64,000 bases of DNA, from contig NC_073635.1 of NCBI RefSeq assembly GCF_029407905.1, positions 39,733,501 to 39,797,500 of the forward strand, in the 5' to 3' direction. Source of the stretch: Bubalus kerabau (Eukaryota > Chordata > Mammalia > Artiodactyla > Bovidae). Below are positions 11,095-22,039 of the stretch, piece by piece (position 1 is the stretch's first letter; each line of letters begins with the position of its first letter). Below the pieces are notes generated by a model that worked only from the letters and a program-made list of their open reading frames with translations, had not been told where the DNA came from and did not search any database. Position numbers and translations under genes: made by a program.

Positions 11095-11716
11095 TTTGTT
11101 GTTGTTCAATCACTCAATCATGTCTGACTTTTTGCGACCCCATGGACTGCAGTATGCCAGGCTTCCCTGTCCTTCACCATTTCCCAGAGAGTGTTCAAAT
11201 TCATGTCCAGAATCCATCCAGAATTTCATCCTCTGTCATCCCCTTCTCCTCCTGCCTTCAATCTTGCCCAGCATCAGAATCTTTTCTAATGAGTTGGCTC
11301 TTCGCATTAGGTGGCTAAAGTATCAGAGCTTCAGCTTCAGCATAAGTCCTTCCAGTGAATATTCAGGATTGATTTCCTTTAGGATTAACTGGCTTGATCT
11401 CCTTGCAGTCCAAGGGACTCTCAAGAATCTTCTCCTATAGCACAGTTCAAAATATTAATTCTTGGACACTCAGCCTTCTTTATGGTCCAACTCTCACATC
11501 CATACACGACTACTGGAAAAATCATGGCTTGACTAGACAGACCTTTGTTGGCAAAGTAATGTCTCTTCACTCTCCTCTCACTTTCATCAAGAGGCTGTGG
11601 TGGATTCATTTTGATATTTGGCAAAACTAATACAATTATGTAAAATTTAAAAATAAAATAAAAAGTAAATGTTAAAAAAAAAGAGGCTCTTGAGTTCCTC
11701 TTCATTTTCTGCCAGT
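11095..11716 (-). mobile_element. BovB 3' end, interrupted by an L1 tail
   Basis: The left edge is the BovB 3' terminus in antisense (GTTGTTCAATCACTCAATC, an AAC-type tail like Bov-A). The sequence then follows the BovB 3' region through GTCCAAGGGACTCTCAAGA to AAGAGGCT. It is split at 11597-11680 by an L1 tail and resumes at 11681 as CTTGAGTTCCTCTTCA until about 11716. It is old, with many substitutions. Confidence 0.88.
11597..11680 (+). mobile_element. 84-bp L1 tail nested in BovB
   Basis: The insert reads TGGATTCATTTTGATATTTG, then GCAAAACTAATACAATTATG, then an A-rich tail ending in A9. This is the last part of the ruminant L1 3' UTR. It is flanked by AAGAGGCT at 11589-11596 and 11681-11688, a clear TSD, and removing it restores the BovB sequence. 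It is a severely 5'-truncated L1. Confidence 0.92.
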
Positions 11717-11770
11717 AAGACACAAATAATCATGATTTCTGATTACTAAGCAGAACTAAACTTGTTGTTT

Positions 11771-11985
11771 ATTTGCTAAGTCGTGTCTGAGTTTTTATGA
11801 CCCCATGGACTGTTGCCTACCAGACTCCTCTGTCCACGAGATTTCTCAGGCAAGACTACTGGAGCGAGTTGCCATCTTCTTCTCAGGGGAGGGCGGGGGT
11901 GGTATTCATGATACAAGGATCAAACCTAGGTCTCCTGCATTGAACACAAATTATTTTCTTTACTGCTGAGCCATCTGGGAGGCCC
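11771..11985 (-). mobile_element. Bov-tA SINE
   Basis: Antisense Bov-tA: GCTAAGTCGTGTCTGA on the left, CCCCATGGACTGTTGCC, TCAGGCAAGACTACTGGAG, a G-rich interruption near 11886-11901, and the tRNA head ending GCCATCTGGGAGGCCC on the right. Confidence 0.88.
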
Positions 11986-12145
11986 AAAAGTAAATTGAAA
12001 CTAATCAAATGCTTTAAACTTATTCGCTAAGGATTTCTATTTTGTAGACTGCATTAGATTCACCACATGAAAAAGAGCAAACATAGTGATACAATTATTT
12101 CTGACACAAAGAAAGACGGAAACCTCATTCTGTGCTGCTTACTCA

Positions 12146-12629
12146 GTCAGTTCAGTTCAGTCGCTCGGTTGTGTCCGACTCTTTGTGACCCCATGGGTCG
12201 CAGCACGCCAGGCCTCCCTGTCCATCACCAACTCCCAGAGTTCACTCAAACTCATGCCCATTGGGTCGGTGATGCCATCCAGCCATCTCATCCTCTGTTG
12301 TCCCCTTTTCCTCCTGCTCCCAATCCCTCCCAGCATCAGAATCTTTTCCAATGAGTCAACTCTTTGCATGAGGTGGCCAAAGTACTGGAGTTTCAGCTTT
12401 AGCATCATTCCTTCCAAAGAACACCCAGGGCTGATCTCCTTTAGAATGGACTGGTTGGATCTCCTTGCAGTCCAAAGGACTCTCAAAAGCCTTTTCCAAC
12501 ACCACAGTTCAAAAGCATCAATTCTTCGGTGCTCAGCTTTCTTCACAGTCCAACTCTCACATCCATATCTGACCACTGGAAAAACCATAGCCTTGACTAG
12601 ATGGACCTTTGTTGGCAAAGTAATGTCTT
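12146..12629 (-). mobile_element. BovB 3' fragment with a long residual frame
   Basis: The 3' end of BovB, 5'-truncated. TGCTTACTCA occurs at 12136-12145 and 12630-12639 and is the probable TSD, though it partly overlaps BovB-like bases. One frame, 12618 to 12157, stays open for 153 codons and contains PVVRYGCESWTVKKAEHRRI, FELWCWKRLLRVPWTARRSN-type sequence and YFGHLM. This is the RTE C-terminal region. Confidence 0.92.
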
Positions 12630-12790
12630 TGCTTACTCACTACTGGTAACTAAATAGTAACTAGGTTTATGTGGTTGGTAAAGGCTTGAAAGAACTACGT
12701 AAGTTTTAATTAGTTTAAGAGCTAGTTTTCAGTATCTTTGCTGCCGCCTGGTTGGAGTTCCAGAAATAAACGAGATGTTTCTGTGTTGTG

Positions 12791-12985
12791 ATTAGTCGCA
12801 TTTGACTCTTTGCGATCTCATAGAATGTAGCCCACCAGGCTCCTCTGTCCATGGGGATTCTCCAGGCAAGAATATTGAAGTGGGTTGCCATGCCCTTCTC
12901 CAGGGGATCTTCCCAACTCAGGGATCGAATCCAGTTATCCCACGTTGCAGGCGGATTTTTAACATCTAAGCCACCAGGGAAGCCC
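12791..12985 (-). mobile_element. Bov-tA SINE
   Basis: Antisense Bov-tA with well-kept blocks: GTAGCCCACCAGGCTCCTCT, CCATGGGGATTCTCCAGGCA, CTTCTCCAGGGGATCTTCCC, GATCGAATCC (box B region) and GAGCC-like AAGCCACCAGGGAAGCCC at the tRNA end. Confidence 0.93.
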
Positions 12986-14508
12986 ATGCTAAAAACCAAT
13001 CATATCACAAAAGGTCTAAAATCATTCAAAGAACTTAAATGACATTTTATTTATGTGAACACTTTGCTGAGAAATTTTTTAAGCACTTTAAAATTTGATG
13101 AGATTTCACACATTTGATTATTTCAAGAAGATTCTGAGTATTTAATATATTGTTTTTCTAATTAGCCCTTTCAAGCAGCATGTACAATTAGTTCTTGAAT
13201 TCTCATTTTAAGCATTCTTAACTAGTTGAAATAAGCCATATCCTGGATACCCTATATATATATTGTGTGCTTCTAGAAAAGATATTGTGTGATACTTTGA
13301 AATTTTCTGGAGTTTTTCCTTGGGTCTTTTTTACAAATTAAATTCCTGTTCTTTGCTAAAGCATCTCAGGGAAGTCTTTCTAAACCCTGACTATACAATA
13401 CTAATGTTCTGTAGAATTTACTTTTTTTTTTTTCCTTCTTACAGTTTTTGAGTTATATGATTTGTAAAAACCAATCTATATCTATCTATTTATCATCTAA
13501 TCTATCATCTTCTACCTGTATATGTGTATAGATATATGTGTACAGATAGATTTTGTCCATTCATATTTATTTCACCTTACCAAATTCCTGTGATAATGTC
13601 AGAACTTCTAAAGAGCTTGCCTTATTTCTTGATGCTCTTTTATTGATTTGTTCTACAGGGGATCAGTAATGATCCAGAGATGTGCCTTAGGATCTTTACT
13701 ACATGGTAGAGATTAGAGAAGGAATGAAGTGTGTTAGTGATAAGAAGAATACCTTAAAGAAACCCAGAAGCAGTATGAATAAGTTCAAATAAGTGGAGAA
13801 AAAATACTGGAGAAAAAAATTACCTTGTTAGTTAGTTTTTCCAAGAATCATATTTAATCCCATGACTTTCCAGGAAATTAAATTGATTAAAGATTTATAG
13901 ACTTTGTTATTCTCACCATTGACCTAATGAAAAAATACTTTAAAAATAATACATCTTACCTAAATTTTCAAAATTATTTTGTGTATTTTATTGCTACAAA
14001 AATAAAAATAAAATTTCAAAATTGAAGTTTAGTACAAATTTGCACAAAATTTCTTCCTTGTGGCCACAAGTCCTATGTTATTGATTCTGGTCTAGCATTT
14101 AAGAAACACTTCTAGAAAAAGGCAGAACAATTTGCCCTAATTTTATGTTTTCATAAGCAAAGTGATTTTAGATAATTACACAATTTAAGCAGAGTGGGTT
14201 TGAAGTTACATTATACAGATTGTATAATAGTGTAATGCTTTAGCAGACCACTGTCAAGAAGTTTGGACTTTAATTTCTAGTATTAACTCTTATTATTTTT
14301 TAAAGCTCTTATTCTAATTAGATTTGTGAACTTGAACTAGCCATAGTGTCACTTTGTCTCAGTTTTCTATATATTTCAATAAAATTAAACACTTAGCCTA
14401 AATAACGTCAGTTTTTCTTTATTCTAATACTCTGCATTTACCTCAGTTCCTAGGTCATAGCCTTCAAATTCCTGACCCTTTTATTCATTAGAAAGTGCTT
14501 GCATATTT
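12986..14508. other. AT-rich sequence, no gene seen
   Basis: No recognisable element. A degenerate TCTA/TATC-rich stretch lies at about 13475-13555. No reading frame here looks coding. Confidence 0.6.
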
Positions 14509-14521
14509 ATAAGACTGTAAG

Positions 14522-14731
14522 TGCTAGTGAATGTGCAAGTCAGGTCTGACTCTTTGCAACCCCATGGACTGACTGCAGCCCACCAGCCTCCTCTGACCAT
14601 GGACTTCTCCAGACAAGTATATTGAAGTGGGTAGCCTTCTGTTCTCCAGGGTATCTTCCCAATCAGGGATCAAACCTGGTCCTCCCGCATTGCAGTCAGA
14701 TTCTTTACCATCTGAGCCACCAGGGAAACCC
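14522..14731 (-). mobile_element. Bov-tA SINE with 13-bp TSD
   Basis: Antisense Bov-tA, full length. Flanks are ATAAGACTGTAAG (14509-14521) and ATAAGACTCTAAG (14732-14744), a TSD with one mismatch. The tRNA-side end reads CCATCTGAGCCACCAGGGAA. Confidence 0.95.
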
Positions 14732-14744
14732 ATAAGACTCTAAG

Positions 14745-15232
14745 AGGAGTATCAAATCTACTTTTTTTGACTATAGTTTAAAGATATTATCTTTGGACAA
14801 AATTTCCAATGAAAAGTATATATAAAATGTTAGAAAATAATTTAAATAGCCATTTAAATTGATTCATTTAAAGACAGACTGAAGACAATATTCCTGTGAT
14901 AAAATACAACTTTGATGACTAAACATGAACTGGCTTTCAAGTGGTTGAAATGAGAAAGCATTTTTAAACAGAGGTAATCTATACTTTTGGTGTTTCTGTT
15001 GTGAGAAGTAAATACTTATTCTAATGCATTTAAACAAGCAGTATTAATGATTAATGACATTTTTGATTCTGTAACTAGACTTACAAATTCTTGAATAATT
15101 AATAAAGCACTCTATACTGCAAAGTATATCCATCTGCTGAGAAACTCTGTGTATATACAAGCTATTAATATTGAAAACCTTACACAAAATCATGAGGAAG
15201 AGACTTTGGGGTTGAAGCAATAATATCTATTA
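14745..15232. other. AT-rich sequence, nothing recognised
   Basis: No gene or nameable repeat seen between the SINE and the L1 insertion. Confidence 0.6.
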
Positions 15233-15252
15233 AAGTACACATTATCAGAGAA

Positions 15253-15765
15253 ATGCAGATCAAAACCACAATAAAGTACCATTTCACGCCAGTCAGAATG
15301 GCTGTGATCCAAAAGTCTACAAGCAATAAATGCTGGAAAGAGTGTGGAGAAAAGGGAACCCTCTTACACTGTTGGTGGGAATGCAAACTAGTACAGCCAC
15401 TATGGAGAACAGTGTGGAGATTCCTTAAAAAACTGGAAATAGAACTGCCTTATGACCCAGCAATCCCACTGCTGGGCATACACACTGAGGAAACCAGAAT
15501 TGAAAGAGACACGTGTACCCCAGTGTTCATCCCAGCACTGTCTATAATAGCCAGGACATGGAAGCAACCTAGATGCCCATCAGCAGATGAATGGATAAGA
15601 AAGCAGTGGTACATATACACAATGGAGTATTACTCAGCCATTAAAAAGAATATATTTGAATCAGTTCTAATGAGGTGGATGAAACTGGAGCCGATTATAC
15701 AGAGTGAAGTAAGCCAGAAAGAAAAACACCAATACGGTATACTAACACATACATATGGAATTTAG
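15253..15765 (+). pseudogene. L1 ORF2 C-terminal remnant
   Basis: An uninterrupted frame of 170 codons covers the C-terminal Cys-rich domain of ORF2p. It reads NKCWKECGEKGTLLHCWWEC, a CX3CX7HX4C arrangement with all four ligands present, followed by YDPAIPLLG, DTCTPVF and YYSAIKK, and ends at the natural stop. The frame begins only because an internal Met follows the truncation point. With no endonuclease or RT domain it cannot act alone. Confidence 0.9.
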
Positions 15766-15986
15766 AAAGATGGTAATGATAACCCTGTATGCGAGTCAGC
15801 AAAAAAGACACAGATGTATAGAACAGTTTTTTGGACTCTGTGGGAGAGGGAGAGGGTGGGATGATTTGGGAGAATGGCATTGAAACATGTATAATATCAT
15901 ATAAGAAACAAATCACCAGTCCAGGTTCGATGCAGGATACAGGATGCTTGGGGCTGATGCATTGGGATGACCCAGAGGGATGGTAT

Positions 15987-16009
15987 GGGGAGGGAGGGGG
16001 GAGGGGGGG
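15987..16009 (+). other. G-quadruplex candidate in the L1 3' UTR
   Basis: Four G-runs of 3 to 7 separated by single A residues (GGGGAGGGAGGGGGGAGGG and on). It sits in the polypurine part of the L1 3' UTR, a conserved feature of mammalian L1. Confidence 0.7.
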
Positions 16010-16420
16010 TTCAGGATTGGGATCACGTGTACACCCATGGCAGATTCATGTTGATGTATGGCAAAACCAATACAATATTGCAAAGTATTTAGCCTCCAAT
16101 TAAAATAAGTAAATTAAAAAATAAAATAAAAAATGAAGTACACAGGTTTTTAATTTCTTATTTTTAATGTTCTTGTTTAATGCCAAGTGTTCAATGCTTA
16201 CTATAAAATGTTTACGATGTAGTCATAAAAAAGGTAATTATTATCTAACAGTACAAATGACAATGATTTTTTTTTTCTCAATTCTTTCTTCTCCTGTGAC
16301 AATAATGAATAGCTATTGAGGAACTACTGTTAAACTGTACTCATTGTTCTGGATTTTAAGAAAAATATGACAGAGAAAATATGTACAATGAAAACAGTCA
16401 TAGTTCTGTATATTACTTTA

Positions 16421-17594
16421 GTTCAGTTCAGTTCAGTCGCTCAGTCGTGTCTGACTCTTTGCAACCCCATGGACTGCAGCATGCCAGGCCTCCCTCTCCA
16501 TCACCAGCTCCTAGAGTTTACTCAAACTGATGTCCACTGAGTCAGTGATGCCATCCAATCATCTCATCCTCTGCTATCCCCTTTTCCTCCTGCCTCCCAT
16601 CCTTCCCAGCATCAGGGTCTTTTCAAAATTGTCAGTTCTTTGCATCAGGTGGCCAAAGTATTGGAGTTTCAGCTTCAGCATCAGTCCTTCCAATGAATAT
16701 TCAGGACTGATTTCCTTTAGGATGGACTGGTTGGATCTCTTTGCAGTTCAAGGGACTCTCAAGAGTCTCTTCCAACATCACAGTTCAAAAGCATCAATTC
16801 TTCTGCACTCAGCTTTCTTTCTTTTTTAAAATTTCTTTATTTTAATTGGAGGCTAATTACTTTACAATATTGTAGTGGTTTTGTCACACATTTACATGAA
16901 TCAGCCATAGATGTACATGTGTTCCCCATCCTTATATTCCAACTCTCATATCCATACATGACTAATAGAAAAACCGTAGCTTTGACTAGATGCACCTATG
17001 TGGGCAAAGTAATGTGTCTGTTTTTTAATATGCTGTCTAGGTTGGTCATAACTTTTCTTCCAAGGAACAAGTGCCTTTTAGTTTCATGGCTGCAGTCACC
17101 ATATGCAGTGGTTTTGGAGCCCAAGAAAATAAAGTCTCTCACTGTTTCCATTGTTTCCCTATATATTTGCCATGAAGTGATGGGACAAGATTCCATGATC
17201 TTAGTTTTATGAATGTTGAATTTTAAGCCAACTTTTTTACTCTCTTCTTTCACTTTCATCAAGAAGCTCTTTAGTTCTTCACTTTCCACCATAAGGTTGG
17301 TGACATCTGCATATATGAGGTTATTGATATTTCTCCCAGCAATCTTGATTCCACCTTGTGCTTCATCCAGTCCAGCATGTCTCATGATGTACTCTGCATA
17401 TAAGTTAAATAAGCAGGGTTCCAATATACAGCCTTGACATACTCCTTTCCAGATTTGGAACCAGTCTGTTATTCCATGTCCAGTTCTAACTGTTGCTTCC
17501 TGGCCTGCATACGGATTTCTCAGGAGGCAGGTCAGATGGTCTGGTATTCCCATCTGTTAAAGAGTTTTCCACAATTTGTTGTGATCCAAAGAGT
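16421..17594 (-). mobile_element. BovB, 5'-truncated, with a decayed reverse transcriptase
   Basis: It starts at the left with the pentameric tail (TTCAGTTCAGTTCAG) and runs through the 3' region, the L1 tail nested at 16820-16932 and the RT core to about 17594. The frame 17553 to 16996 (185 codons) contains MGIPDHLTCLLRN, GVCQGCILEPCLFNLYAEY and an RT motif C that reads YADV instead of YADD. The second catalytic Asp is therefore lost. Confidence 0.92.
16820..16932 (-). mobile_element. Short L1 tail nested in BovB
   Basis: Antisense L1 3' end: the minus strand reads GATTCATGTAAATG, then GTGTGACAAAACCACTACAA, then TATTGTAAAGTAATTAGCCT, then an A-rich tail. Its boundaries within the BovB (CTCAGCTTTCTT on the left, TATTCCAACTCTCA on the right) are approximate, and no clear TSD is visible. 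The 3' UTR subtype differs from the tail at 11597-11680. Confidence 0.85.
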
Positions 17595-18682
17595 ATGTTG
17601 TGAGAAAATTATTCACAGTGAGGTATTATTCACAGTTAAGTTGTGAGAAAATTAAGTTAAGAGAAAATTATTCAGTGGGCCATTTTTAACGTATTACTTG
17701 CACATCCAGTAGAGGCATTTTTGAGACATATATGAGACAATTTTTTTCAAAGTCATTTTCGTCTCATCCTAAGTGTTTAAAAAATAATCTCATTCTTCAT
17801 ATTTTATATCATATTCTTTTAGTTTGGCTTCCTAAAATAACTGTGATGAAATAACAGAATTATAGAGACATATTTAAATTAAAAATTTAAGACAATTTAA
17901 CTCAATTTCTATATTTTAAAAATAACAAACCTGAAGCTCAGACACATTACAGTACTCAAGAATTCCCTTTAGGCCCATGACATCCCATTCTGTCTTTCTT
18001 AGGTGAAAACATCATTGTAAAGTTACTGGTGATGAGGCTACTCTCTGGTCTAACATAGTCACCAGGATTGCCTACATGACAGAGAAGTGAAAAGTAAATA
18101 TTTAAAGGGACCATTAAGTTCAATGATAATTATTGCCATTTTTATTAAGTAAAAAATGATAGAAAATTTATGATAACAATACACAAACTATGCCAATTTG
18201 ACTCTGAGTGTAGTCCATGTAGCACATATGTATATCAAATTACATTCATAAAGCCCACCTGTTTCATTAAGCGAATACTGTGATGCACTATCAAGCACAT
18301 CCATTCAGTATAGATAGAGAAGCATACAGTTGTGTAGTTGTAATCCTGCAAATGTTTTACTCTTCTGTGAATCAGAGCGTTTGAAGTTAAGTTGCAGGGA
18401 ATTTATCTTCTTAACTTTTAAATGAAGACACTTTTGATAGCCAAAATGCTTCATTTAATCTCTGAAAATAGAATCCTGAGGATCTCACAATATATTTTTA
18501 TTTAAAAAATATAAGCCAGCCGCTAGGAATAGGATAGAAAGCAAGATAAACACAACATTTGAATTTTAAATGTGAAGAGGATAAAATAATTACAATATAA
18601 TACAATATATTTTGATACGAAAAAATGTGTCACAGTAGAAAATAAGTCAAGAATAGATTGAATTAGTACACATGGAACTGTG
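17595..18682. other. AT-rich intergenic sequence
   Basis: No gene seen. A local near-repeat of GTTGTGAGAAAATTA occurs at about 17597 and 17640. A short stretch near 17930-17965 (CTGAAGCTCAGACACATTA) faintly resembles the MIR core but is too short to call. Confidence 0.55.
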
Positions 18683-18729
18683 TTTTTAAATCACTTTCAG
18701 TTCAGTCACTTGGTCATGTCCGACTTTTT

Positions 18730-21700
18730 GTGAACCAATGGACTGCATTATGCTGGGCTTCCCTGTCCCTTATCAACTGCCAAACTTGCTAAAACTCATG
18801 TCCATCCAGTCGGTGATGCCATCCAACGATCTCACGCTCTGTAGTCCCATTCTCTTCATGCCTTCAATCTTTCCCAGCATCAGGGTCTTTTGCACTCAGT
18901 CAGTTGGTATCATTAGGTGATCAAAGTATTGCAGCTTCAGCTTCAGCATCAGTCCTTCCAATGAATATTCAGGACTGATTTCTGATACGATCGACTGGTT
19001 GGATATCTTTGCAGTCCAAGGAATACCCAAGAGTCTTCTCCAACTCCATAGTTCAAAAGTATCAATTCTTCGGTGCTAAATTTTCTTTATGATCAAACTC
19101 TAACATCCATACATGACTACTGGAAAAACCATAGCTTTGACTAGATGGACCTTTGTGGGCAAAGTAATATACTTTGCCTACAAAGTATATTAAAGTACAA
19201 ATTAAATTAATTTAATTTAATTAATATTTAATTAAGTACAAATTAAAATACTTTCTCTAGGTTGGTCATAGCTTTTCTTCCAAGGAGCAAGCATCTTTTA
19301 CTTTCATGGCTGCAGTCACCATCTGCAGTGATTTTGGAGCCCTTGAAAATAATGTTTCTTACTGTTTCCATTATTTCCCCATCTATTTGCCATGAAGTGA
19401 TGGGACCAGATGCCAAGATTTTCATTTTTTGAATGTTGAGTTTTAAGTCCGTTTTTTCACTCTCCTATTTCATTTCATCAAGAGGCTCTTGAGTACCTCT
19501 TTGGTTTTTGCCATAAGAGTGGTGTCACCTGCATATCTGAGGTTATTGATATATATATATATATAGATAGATAGATAGATAGATATACAAGATGGAATCT
19601 TGATTCCAGCTTGTCCTTCATGCAGCCTGTTTTTTCCCATGATGTACTCTGCATATAAATTATATAAGCAGTAAGACAGTATACAGCCTTGACATACTCC
19701 TTGCACAAATTGCAACCAGTATGTGTTCCATGTCTGGTTCTAACTGTTGCTTCTTGTACTGCATAGAGATTCTCAGGAGGCAGATAAGGTGGTCTGGTAG
19801 TCTCATCTCTAAGAATTTTCCAGTTTGTTTTGATCTGCAAAATGAAAGATTTGGCATAGTCAATAAAGCAGAAGTAGATGCTTTTCTGGATTTTTCTTGC
19901 TTTTTATATGACCCAACAGATGTTGGCAATTTGATCTCTGGTTCCTCTACCTTTTCTAAAACCAGCTTGAACATCTGGAAGTTCTCGGTTCACATACTGT
20001 TGAAGTCTGACTTGGAGAATTTTGAGCATTACTTTGCTACCATTTGAGATGAATGCAATTGTGTGGTAGTTTGAGCATTCTTTGCTATTGCCTTTCTTAG
20101 CGATTGGAATGAAAACTGACCTTTTCCAGTCCTATGGCCACTGCTGAGTTTTCCAAATTTGCTGGCATATTGAGTGCAGCAGTTTCACAGCATCATCTTT
20201 TAGTATCTGAAATAGCTCAATTGGGATTCTAGCACCTCCACTAGATTTGTGCATAATGATGCTTCCTAAGGCCCAATTGGCTTCACATTCCAGGATGTCT
20301 AGCTCTAGGTGAGTGATCATGCCATCGAGAATATCTAGGTCATGAAGATATTTTCTGCATATCATCTGTGTATTCTTGCCACCTCTTTTTAATCTCTTCT
20401 GCTTTTGTTAGGTCCATACCATTTCTGTCCTTTATTGTGCCCATCTTTGTATTAAATGTTCCCTTGATATATCTAGTTTTCTTTAAGAGATCTCTCATCT
20501 TTCCCATTCTATTGTCTTCCTCTATTTCTTTGCATTGATCACTGAGAAAGGCTTTCCTATTTCTCCTTGCTATACTTTGGAACTCTGTATCCAAATGGGT
20601 ATATCTTTCCTATTCTCCTTTACCTTTTCTTCTTTTCTCAGCTATTTGTAAGAACTTCTCAAGCAACCATTTTGCCTTTTTGCATTTCTTTTTCTTGGGG
20701 ATGATCTTGATCACTGCCTCCTGTACAATATCACAAACCTCTGTCTATAGCTCTTCAGGCACTCTGTTTACCCAATCTAACCTTTGACTCTATTTGTCAC
20801 TTCCACTGTATAATCAAAAGGGATTTGATTTAGCTCCCACCTGAGTGGTCTAGAGGTTTTCCATACTTTCTTCAAATTAAGTCTGAATTTTACAAAAAGG
20901 AGTTCATGATCTGAGCCACAGTCAGCCCCTGGTCTTGTTTTTGCTGACTGTATAGAATTTCTCCATCTTCAGCTCCAAAGAATATAATCATTCTAATTTT
21001 GGTATTGACCATCTGGTGATGTCCATGTGTAGAGTTGTCTGTTGTGTTGTTGGAAGAGGGTGTTTACTATGATCAGTGCATTCTCCTAGCAAAACTATTT
21101 GCTTTGCCCTGCTTCATTTTGTACTCCAGAACTAAGCTTGCCTATTACTCCAAGTATCTCTTGACTTTCTATTTTTGCATTCCAGTCCCCTATGATGAAA
21201 ATGACATCCTGGGTTTTTTTGTTTGTTTGCTTGTTTTTATTTTTGGTATTAGTTCTAGAAGGTCGCATAGGTCTTTATAGAATGGCTAAACTTCAACTTG
21301 TTCTGCATTAGTGGTTGGGGCATAGACTTGGATCACTGAGATATTGAATGATTTGCTTTGGAAACTGTGATCAGTGTCATTTTTGAGATTACACCCTAGT
21401 ACTGCATTTTGAACTCTTGTTGACTACGAGGGCTACTCCATTTCTTCTAAGGGATTTTTGCCCACAGTAGTAGATATAATGGTCATCTGAATTAACTTCA
21501 CCCATTCCAGGCCATTTTAGTTCACTGATTCCTAAAATCTCAATGTTCACTCTAGCCATCTCCTGATGACCACTTCCAATTTGCCTTGATTTATGGACCT
21601 AAAATTCCAGCTTCCTATGCAATTTTGTTCTTTACAGCTTTGGACTTTTTCTATCACTGGTCACATTCACAACTGGGTGTTGTTTTTGCTTTGGCTCTGT

Positions 21701-21950
21701 CTGTTCACTCTTTCTGTAGTTATGTCTCCACTCTTCTCAGTAGCATATTGGGCACCTACTGAATTGGGGAGTTTATCTTTCAGTGTCATATATTTTTGCC
21801 TTTTCATACTGTTCATGGAGTTCTCAAGGAAAGAATATTGAAGTGGTTCACCATTCCATTTTCCAGTGGGCCACATTTTGTCAGAACTCTCCACCCATCT
21901 AAGATAATCCATCCATCTTGGGTGTCCCTATAGGGCATGGCTCATAGTTT
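18730..21950 (-). pseudogene. BovB ORF (APE endonuclease plus reverse transcriptase), heavily decayed
   Basis: BovB encodes one polyprotein with an N-terminal APE-type endonuclease and a central RT. The endonuclease part (about 21780-21000) is recognisable only in pieces. The linker survives at 20594-20340 (MGTIKDRNGMDLTKAEEIKK, RWQEYTDD) and 20365-20132. RT pieces lie at 19974-19470. Motif C reads YAGD instead of YADD, removing a catalytic Asp. There are many stops and shifts, so no product is expected. Confidence 0.85.
19548..19587. repeat. (AT)n(AGAT)n microsatellite inside BovB
   Basis: About nine AT units, then five AGAT units, placed in the BovB RT region at the position of the INNLRYA codons. 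It probably expanded from the native TTGATATTTCTC segment. Confidence 0.88.
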
Positions 21951-22039
21951 CTTTGAGTTAGACAAGGCTATTTTCCATGTTATCAATTTGGCTAGTTTTC
22001 TGTAATTGTGGTTTTAATTCTGTCTGCCCTGTGATGAAT

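Larger units (their letters stand above)
15242..16135 (+). mobile_element. 5'-truncated L1 with 9-bp TSD
   Basis: Contains the last 170 codons of ORF2, the 3' UTR and an A-rich tail. AAGTACACA at 15233-15241 and 16136-16144 is the target-site duplication. The preceding bases (TATTAAAG) fit an L1 endonuclease site. Divergence from other young L1 tails in the window looks low, so it is among the younger insertions. Confidence 0.95.

Noticed and set aside
12086..12649. 187-codon plus-strand frame
   Set aside because: It runs antisense through the BovB 3' region. The same antisense frame recurs in other BovB copies (26103, 42141), so it is a property of the repeat and not a gene.
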